NCBI GenBank assembly: GCA_948567375.1
Contig: OX419758.1
Span: forward strand, 6,825,001 to 6,889,000
DNA length: 64,000 nt
Direction: 5' to 3'
From: Lunularia cruciata
Taxonomy: Eukaryota > Streptophyta > Marchantiopsida > Lunulariales > Lunulariaceae
Shown here: positions 58,711 through 64,000 of the stretch, piece after piece
Position numbering within the stretch: the stretch's first letter is position 1
Layout of the letters: every line of letters starts with the position of its first letter
The notes under the pieces: model-generated
The model's input: only the letters and a program-made list of their open reading frames with translations
Told to the model about the DNA's origin: nothing
Databases searched by the model: none
Program-made: the position numbers and the translations under genes

Positions 58711-59216
58711 TGTAACAATATGGAGTTTACTGACGAGTTAGTTAAGACTAACAAAGTAGCAAGTAGGTCAAATTAGCCAAGAATTATAAAAATATTCTAG
58801 AAGCATCTAGGAAGCTACTTGGTACCTTCCAAGTATTGGGTAATGTACTTAGCTTGCACACCCAAGTAGATGGCTTCTAGAAGGAAGCTTCTCAACTAGC
58901 TTAGCTTGCATGTCAAATAGAAGGTTTCTAAAAGAAAGCTTCTTGGGAAGCTTCCCAACTAGCTTAGCTTTCATGCCAAGAGGGTGGTCTCTAGAAGGAA
59001 GCTTCTTGAGAAGCTTCTTAGTTAGCTTGGCTTGCACTCTAAGAAAATGGCTTTTAGGAAACTTTCTAAGAAGCTTCATAAGAGCCTAGTATATTCTCTA
59101 TAAATACCAAAGCCCAAGTCATGCTAGACATTTGGAGTTTCCCTCATTCAAGAGTCCCAAATGTGATCTTTCACTTTGATCTTCCATTCTTTTGTTTTTC
59201 TCCTTGGTCTTTTACA
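58711..59216 (+). repeat. Element C 5' LTR
   Basis: TGTAACAATATGGAG to TTGGTCTTTTACA. TATA box CTATAAATA at about 59097-59106. The U3 contains about three and a half tandem units of roughly 63 bp (starting near 58853, 58901, 58964 and 59027), each with TAGCTTKSMTGC and GAAGCTTCTYRRGAAGCTT palindromes. Confidence 0.88.
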
Positions 59217-59217
59217 T

Positions 59218-59229
59218 TGGTATTAGAGC
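59218..59229 (+). other. Element C primer-binding site
   Basis: TGGTATTAGAGC, one change from the iMet primer site, two bases after the LTR end. Confidence 0.85.
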
Positions 59230-59234
59230 AGGAA

Positions 59235-60410
59235 TGAGATGGATGGAATTTATGGACCACCAAATCTATTTCTACCAAACCATTGACATTTCTATATTCA
59301 TGTACTACCCAAGCATCATTTCACATTATTCATCATCTCATCCTTTGGGTAGAATTTTCTAAATACAATTACCTTGTTTGATGAATCCTTGGTACTTTCA
59401 TTGTGACTTATGGAGAATAATGAAGATGTTGCATTTATGTGTTAACTCAAATAATTATAGATAGTCTAATAGAGTAGCAACCATAGTTGCAATGCCCAAA
59501 CTTATCATTGTTAGGTGCATCAATGGATCAATCATCTTACTTAATTGTTGGAAGAACAAGACCATCAACAACAAGAGCATGTAGAGAGAGCACCATTTTG
59601 AGAAGGAGAAGAGAAAACCCAATTTCCAAAGCCCAAGGTATTTCAAGGTTAGAATTTCTTGGGTGCAATCAAGAATTTTATATTTTATTGAAAATGTTAT
59701 TTTGAAGCCAAAACTCTTCAAGATGAATGGAGATAGATTTTCTTGGCTTTAAACCAATTGGGTGGAATGGCAAAACTATGGTGACAATTTTAAGTGGAGT
59801 GAACTAGATGGTAACTTTTTGCACCAATCTTGATATGGGAAGGATTCAAGAGTACAATAATTAGGCAATTCCAAGCTATAAATGTCACTCAAGCCGCACA
59901 AGATAGATTGGCAAAATTGAAGTAGATTGGGTCTATGAGAAGCTACATCACTCATTCTAGAACATTGTAATGAAAATTTCTAGATATATTAGAAGGTGAA
60001 GCTCTAGATTGATTTCTAAGGGGTTTAAAGTCAAACACCAAATTAGAAGTGACCATGAGGGAGCCCAAACACTTGGAAGAAGTCATGGAATTGGCTAAGC
60101 AATTTGATTCCTTGGTTGCGACAACTTGATCTCAACCTTGACCTTTACAAAACCAGCCAACACACTACACATGGGTGGAGGAGCCAACACCAATGGAGAT
60201 TGATCCATCCAACGTGGATCACTTGCATATAAGGAAAGATTGTGACAAAGTAGTCATTGCTTTTATTGTCACCAACTTGGACATTGCATTATTGAATGTC
60301 TACGCAAGAATGGACAATAAATTGCTCAAATGGAGTTTGTGGAGCGTGATAATAAGGGAAATGAAGAATCCCAATAGGAGAATTAAAATCACCTACTAGG
60401 AAATTTATTA
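59235..60410 (+). pseudogene. Element C gag, broken
   Basis: Capsid-like phrases occur in changing frames (DRFSWL and WVEWQNYGDNF near 59735-59790). A CCHC zinc knuckle, CFYCHQLGHCIIEC, lies at 60258-60299 with all four ligands intact. Multiple stops and shifts separate them. Confidence 0.75.
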
Positions 60411-60439
60411 GTTCCAATGGGATTGAAGGCTTAGCCTAT

Positions 60440-61302
60440 GCAAGTTTGCTTCACTTGCAAGGTATGATATCTGATTGTTGTAGGACTTTGGTGGATTTTG
60501 GGAGTTCAAAAAGTTGAATGTCTTTGTAATTAACAAAGGAATTAAGTATTCCTATCAAGCCAATAATTGGAAGTGGATTGATGATGGTGGATGGTAGAAA
60601 GGGTTCTACATTCAATACTTCATAACTTGTTACATTTAAGATTATGAAGGAGAATTTGGAGTGCTTGAAGTTTGTAGTGGCACCTCTATACTATGATGTC
60701 ACTCTAGGTTTGCCTTGGCTTGAACATCATAAGCTTCAATTTGATTGGATTTGATGACAAATTCAAGTACAACACCAATATAAGAAATATCAATTAGGTT
60801 GTCTAGCACCTTTGAGTAAGACATCTAAGAATAATCAGTCCCCAGAAGTTTATCAATATCAATAAAATGTTTATCAATAAAATAGCCATAGAGCAAGCTT
60901 TGGATGAAATTAAATATATTTTTTCAATGTGGATAAAGCCAATTGGAGAATCTAATGAGGGCCAAAAGCCTCATCAAGCAATGGTTGATTAAATAGTTCA
61001 AGAGTTTGTAGATGTGTTTTTGAATGATATGTCAAAAGGATTACCCTTTGATTGTGGTATGCCCTTCAAGATTGAGTTATTATTAGTAAGTACTCTAGTG
61101 AGTAGACCAATCTATCAACTCTCACCAAAGGTTCAATGAGCTTCAAACAACACTAAAGGAGTTATTAGAGAAGGATTTCATACAACATAGTACATCTCCT
61201 TGACAAACATTGGTACTATTTATTCCGAAGAAGGATGGAGGAATTTGTTTCTATATTCATTATCATGGCCTCCATAAACAAAATAGTGAAGAAAGTATAT
61301 CA
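60440..61302 (+). pseudogene. Element C protease and start of reverse transcriptase, broken
   Basis: RTLVDFGSSKS at about 60482-60515 is the protease active-site loop, again with F after the catalytic Asp. VAPLYYDVTLGLPWLEHH at about 60680-60730 is its C-terminal motif (read across single-base changes). RT begins with LLEKDFIQHSTSP and LFIPKKDGGICFYIHYHGLHKQ near 61160-61280, then ends at the inverted LTR before the catalytic box. Confidence 0.75.
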
Positions 61303-61808
61303 TGTAAAAGATTGAGGAGAGAAATAGCAAAATGGAAGATCAAAGTGAAATATCACATTGGGACTCTTGAATGAGGGAAACTTTGAATGATCCTAGCATA
61401 GGATCATGAGCTTGGGCTTTGGTATTTGTAAGAAAGCAAACAAGGCTCTTGAGAAGTTTCTCAAGAAGCCTCTTAAAAGTTGCTTTCTTAGAGTGTAAGC
61501 CAAGTTAATCGAGAAGCTTCTCAAGAAACAACCTTCTAAAAGTCATCTACGTGGCGTGCAAGCTAAGCTTCCCAAGAAACTTATGTCTAGAAGCCACCCA
61601 CTTTGCGTGCAAGTTAAGTTAGCCAGGAAGCTTCCCAATATGTTTCCTCTTATAAGTCACCACTTGGCATGCACATTACCCAATACTTAGAAGGTACAAA
61701 GTAGCTTCTTAGATGCTTCTAGAATATTCTTATAATTCTTGGCTAGTTTGGCCTATTTTCTACTTCATTAGTCTTGACTAACTCATTGGTAAACTCTATA
61801 TTGTTACA
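61303..61808 (-). repeat. Element C LTR in reverse orientation
   Basis: TGTAAAAGATTGAGGAG to CTATATTGTTACA on the plus strand is the reverse complement of the 58711-59216 LTR, of identical length, including the AAGCTTCTC repeat block. Confidence 0.88.
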
Positions 61809-61968
61809 TATTTCCCCATTGCTAGTTGGTGATGTCCTTGTCACCACGGATTCAAACTCTTGAATGGTTGTTTGTGCATTCTCAAGATGAGAAAGAGGCT
61901 CCAAGTGGCATCATGAAGAGGATACCCTTTCCAAAGGACTTTATACTTTGTATGTTGTTGGTGATCAC

Positions 61969-62261
61969 TGTCACGCCATTTGTAGTGTCACATCTAGATG
62001 CTCAAACACTGGAGTTCTAGTGATAGTAGTTAGAGTTATTTCAACAGTTTCTCAAAGACTACTTTCTGACAATCAGATTTTGTGTTTGGGGTATTGACTT
62101 CACGGTAGAGCCCACCGTCACTTTGCACCATTTGCACCATCAAGTGTGCCATCAGCGGGACCGTTAGAGTTCAGACCTAGCTCAAGTCTAGAAGGTATAC
62201 TTTCGAAGTGCAACTCCAAAGAGCTGACTTCTCTGATGTTGAGCCTTTGAGTTCTTGGTTA
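61969..62261 (+). repeat. LTR related to element B
   Basis: TGTCACGCCATTTGTAGTG to GTTCTTGGTTA aligns with both element B LTRs. The next 90 bases (GCAAGCATCACCTGGATTCTC and on) match element B leader, including the uninterrupted site where A1 inserted. Confidence 0.75.
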
Positions 62262-62900
62262 TGGTGGATAGAAGCCGGCAAGCATCACCTGGATTCTCTT
62301 AGCTAGAGTGGGTGTGGTTTGACTGTAATCAGTGCCTAGTTGTTGGCAGTTTATAGAGTGATAGATCAAGTACTGATATGAGTTGAGTTGAGTTGAGTTG
62401 AGAGTGGTAAACAATCTGATTATTGTGACACTTTAGAGTCTATGTATGACTCATGTGTGAGTTGTGCTTCTATAGTGTATGATGTTGAGAGCGATATATG
62501 TTGTGTAGCAATGTAGCAAGGCTTCAAGGCATAGAGCTGTGGGCTATGAGAGGCAACAAAGGCCAGAAGAGCCAGCAAGCTAGCGTGAGGCTAGCTAGTT
62601 TAGAGTAGATCTTGGTCATTGGTTGGCAAAATCTACATATCCTGCTAGATTGTGTGCAATAGGGTTTGACCCCTAGATCTCTTGTTCCTAGACTGGTACC
62701 CTAGCCAACTGGTCCACCCTCACTTGTTGTCCTACTGACTCTACCACTTTTATCTATACATTTGTAGCTTTGGCTAAGAGAGACAGTTTGATCCCATTCT
62801 TGGTGATCTTGGTAACTTAGTACTTAGATACTAGCTTCTCTTATGTCAAATGCCAAATGGTGGCAGAGTCAGTCATGTGAGCCGGCCTGTCTCTCACTCA
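62262..62900. other. Internally deleted element B relative and spacer
   Basis: 62262-62370 matches the B leader. After a (GAGTT)n run (62380-62402), 62430-62520 matches the 3' end of B just before its right LTR. All coding sequence is missing and no second LTR follows. 62520-62900 has no recognised content. Confidence 0.55.
62380..62402. repeat. (GAGTT)n microsatellite
   Basis: Four to five tandem GAGTT units at the deletion junction of the B relative. Confidence 0.9.
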
Positions 62901-62909
62901 TGATGAACC

Positions 62910-64000
62910 TCTGATGGCTATTATGGTAGCGCACCATGGACTAAGAAGGCAAGGAACCCCAACTCCATCATACTCCTCCAAGGCTAACACTCCAAGACTC
63001 AAGAAATTGCTCACTAGAGAACTCAATGAGAGAGAGATAGTTGCAAATGAAAGGATGATGAGTACCTCCTCACCCCTTGTTTATATACTTGTGAAATAAT
63101 TACGTACCAAAGTTACTAATTATCGTAGTAACTCAAGTTACTAGACTAAAAGTCAAGTAAAGTCAAAAAGTAGAAAGGAATATCCATTCACATGGGCATA
63201 TTCCCCTAAGCAGGTGGTCTTATCTTGACCCAACCACTAAGTCAAGGATTCCTTCACATGGGCTATCCTTGGACTAAAGAAGAATCCAAAACAAAAAGGC
63301 TTGCGGGCCCAAGAGTTCTCAATTCTTTCCTCAAAGCCAAACACCTAGGAATAATACCAAGTCAACACACTAAATTCCAAAATAGTGGTGCTCATCTTTT
63401 CTACTTCCTCTAAAGTAAAGTCCCCTCTATCTTAGCTATGACTAACTTTAGCTAACCATGACTAATATAGAACCATCCTTTATCTATATAAATAATATCT
63501 CTTAAGTACTTGTAATACCAAGCTAAATATCACAATACCACACACATGCACAAATGGGTATTACATTTACCCCCGGACTAAATTTTCACTTTGTCCTCAA
63601 AGTGAAGGTCTCTCTACCTTCTATAGTACATCTTCAACTTATCATGGTTAATCCTATCAAAGTGTCTTCCTCCCAACTCCTTGAGATCATAGGTGTAATT
63701 GCCCCACACCTTCTCCACTATGAAAGGTCCAAAGTACTTAGGCAAAAACTTCTTTTGCACTCTCTTGAATTGAATAGAATCAAACAACACTACTCAATCA
63801 CCTTCTTTGATAATGAATCAGTAACTACCACAATGTACTGATTGTTCCTTGGGGTTCTATTGAGAGGACCTACAAAATCAATTCCCCACTTCTCAAAAGG
63901 TCCTAGCAATGGAATTGATCTAAGTGGTAGAGTGGATGTAGACTTTCTAGCAAAAGCTTGACAAACATGACAAGTTTTGCAATAATCAAGATAATCCTTG
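62910..64000 (-). mobile_element. Element D: minus-strand Ty3/gypsy element, runs off the right edge
   Basis: The right boundary of its LTR is TTACA at 63565, followed by a purine tract on the minus strand (TCCGGGGGTAAATG). The LTR contains a minus-strand TATA box (AAGTATATAAACAAG at about 63079-63093). Its left edge is uncertain, near 62900. Beyond the tract lies pol. 5' parts are outside the window. Confidence 0.65.
63573..64000 (-). pseudogene. Element D integrase with catalytic core deleted
   Basis: Minus-strand reading: CKTCHVCQAFARK, the CC half of the zinc finger, then EKWGIDFVGPLNRTP with the first catalytic Asp, then NQYIVVVTDSLSK. Near 63808 it jumps to the integrase C-terminal tail: IQFKRVQKKFLPKYFGPFIV, EKVWGNYTYDLKELGGRHFD. 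The segment with the second Asp and the Glu is absent. Confidence 0.8.

Larger units (their letters stand above)
58711..61808 (+). mobile_element. Element C: Ty3/gypsy fragment bounded by opposed 506-bp LTRs
   Basis: A plus-strand LTR (58711-59216) is followed by a primer site, gag with zinc knuckle, protease and the first part of RT. At 61303 the coding sequence is cut by a minus-strand copy of the same LTR (61303-61808), also 506 bp. The rest of pol and the expected direct 3' LTR are missing. The flanks of the second LTR (TATCA and TATTT) are only a partial target-duplication match. Confidence 0.8.

Noticed and set aside
58711-61808. DNA transposon with 506-bp terminal inverted repeats
   Set aside because: The inverted sequences are LTRs with TATA box and an adjacent primer site, and the interior is gag, protease and RT, so it is a rearranged LTR element.
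62910-63565. Exact left boundary of the element D LTR
   Set aside because: Several TG dinucleotides could be the end and the partner LTR is outside the window, so no boundary was claimed.

Overview
The window reads as nuclear DNA of a land plant or close streptophyte relative. It has spliced genes with GT-AG introns, a plant CPYC-type glutaredoxin, plant F-box genes and nested Ty3/gypsy LTR retrotransposons with tRNA-iMet primer sites. Element B, a Ty3/gypsy element carrying a cytosine-5 DNA methyltransferase domain and a PHD finger, is not a type I associate with flowering plants. It suggests a bryophyte, lycophyte, fern or charophyte-grade lineage, but I cannot name the species.

Layout. 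1-1056: last three exons of a glutaredoxin gene, with a short dispersed repeat in intron 2. 2768-21933: one old Ty3/gypsy element (B) split by two copies of a second family (A). A1 (3078-9683, plus strand) is a full-length chromovirus; A2 (14128-19832, minus strand) is a deleted copy and itself holds a solo LTR (15485-16228). Target-site duplications and rejoining reading frames fix the order of insertion. 21934-28900: repeat-rich, with three more A-family LTRs, a satellite-like tandem repeat and a 138-bp CT tract.

29000-53000: gene island. It has an intact F-box gene (30802-32016), its decayed tandem paralogue (35477-36783), the first exon of an unrecognised membrane protein (42648-43219, minus), a tRNA-Ser-like sequence with a UCA anticodon (46441-46522) and a second intact F-box gene (48831-50363, minus). 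Spacers hold tandem duplications, two striking inverted repeats and several copies of a short dispersed repeat that makes 11-15 bp target-site duplications. 53200-64000: AT-rich sequence with long TA microsatellites, then element C (58711-61808), whose two 506-bp LTRs face each other, an internally deleted relative of B (about 61969-62550), and a minus-strand gypsy element D running off the right edge.

The most interesting object is element B. In order it encodes an aspartic protease, a C5 DNA methyltransferase, reverse transcriptase, RNase H, integrase and a PHD finger. In this copy all are inactivated. The intact host genes are the glutaredoxin (partial here) and the two F-box genes.
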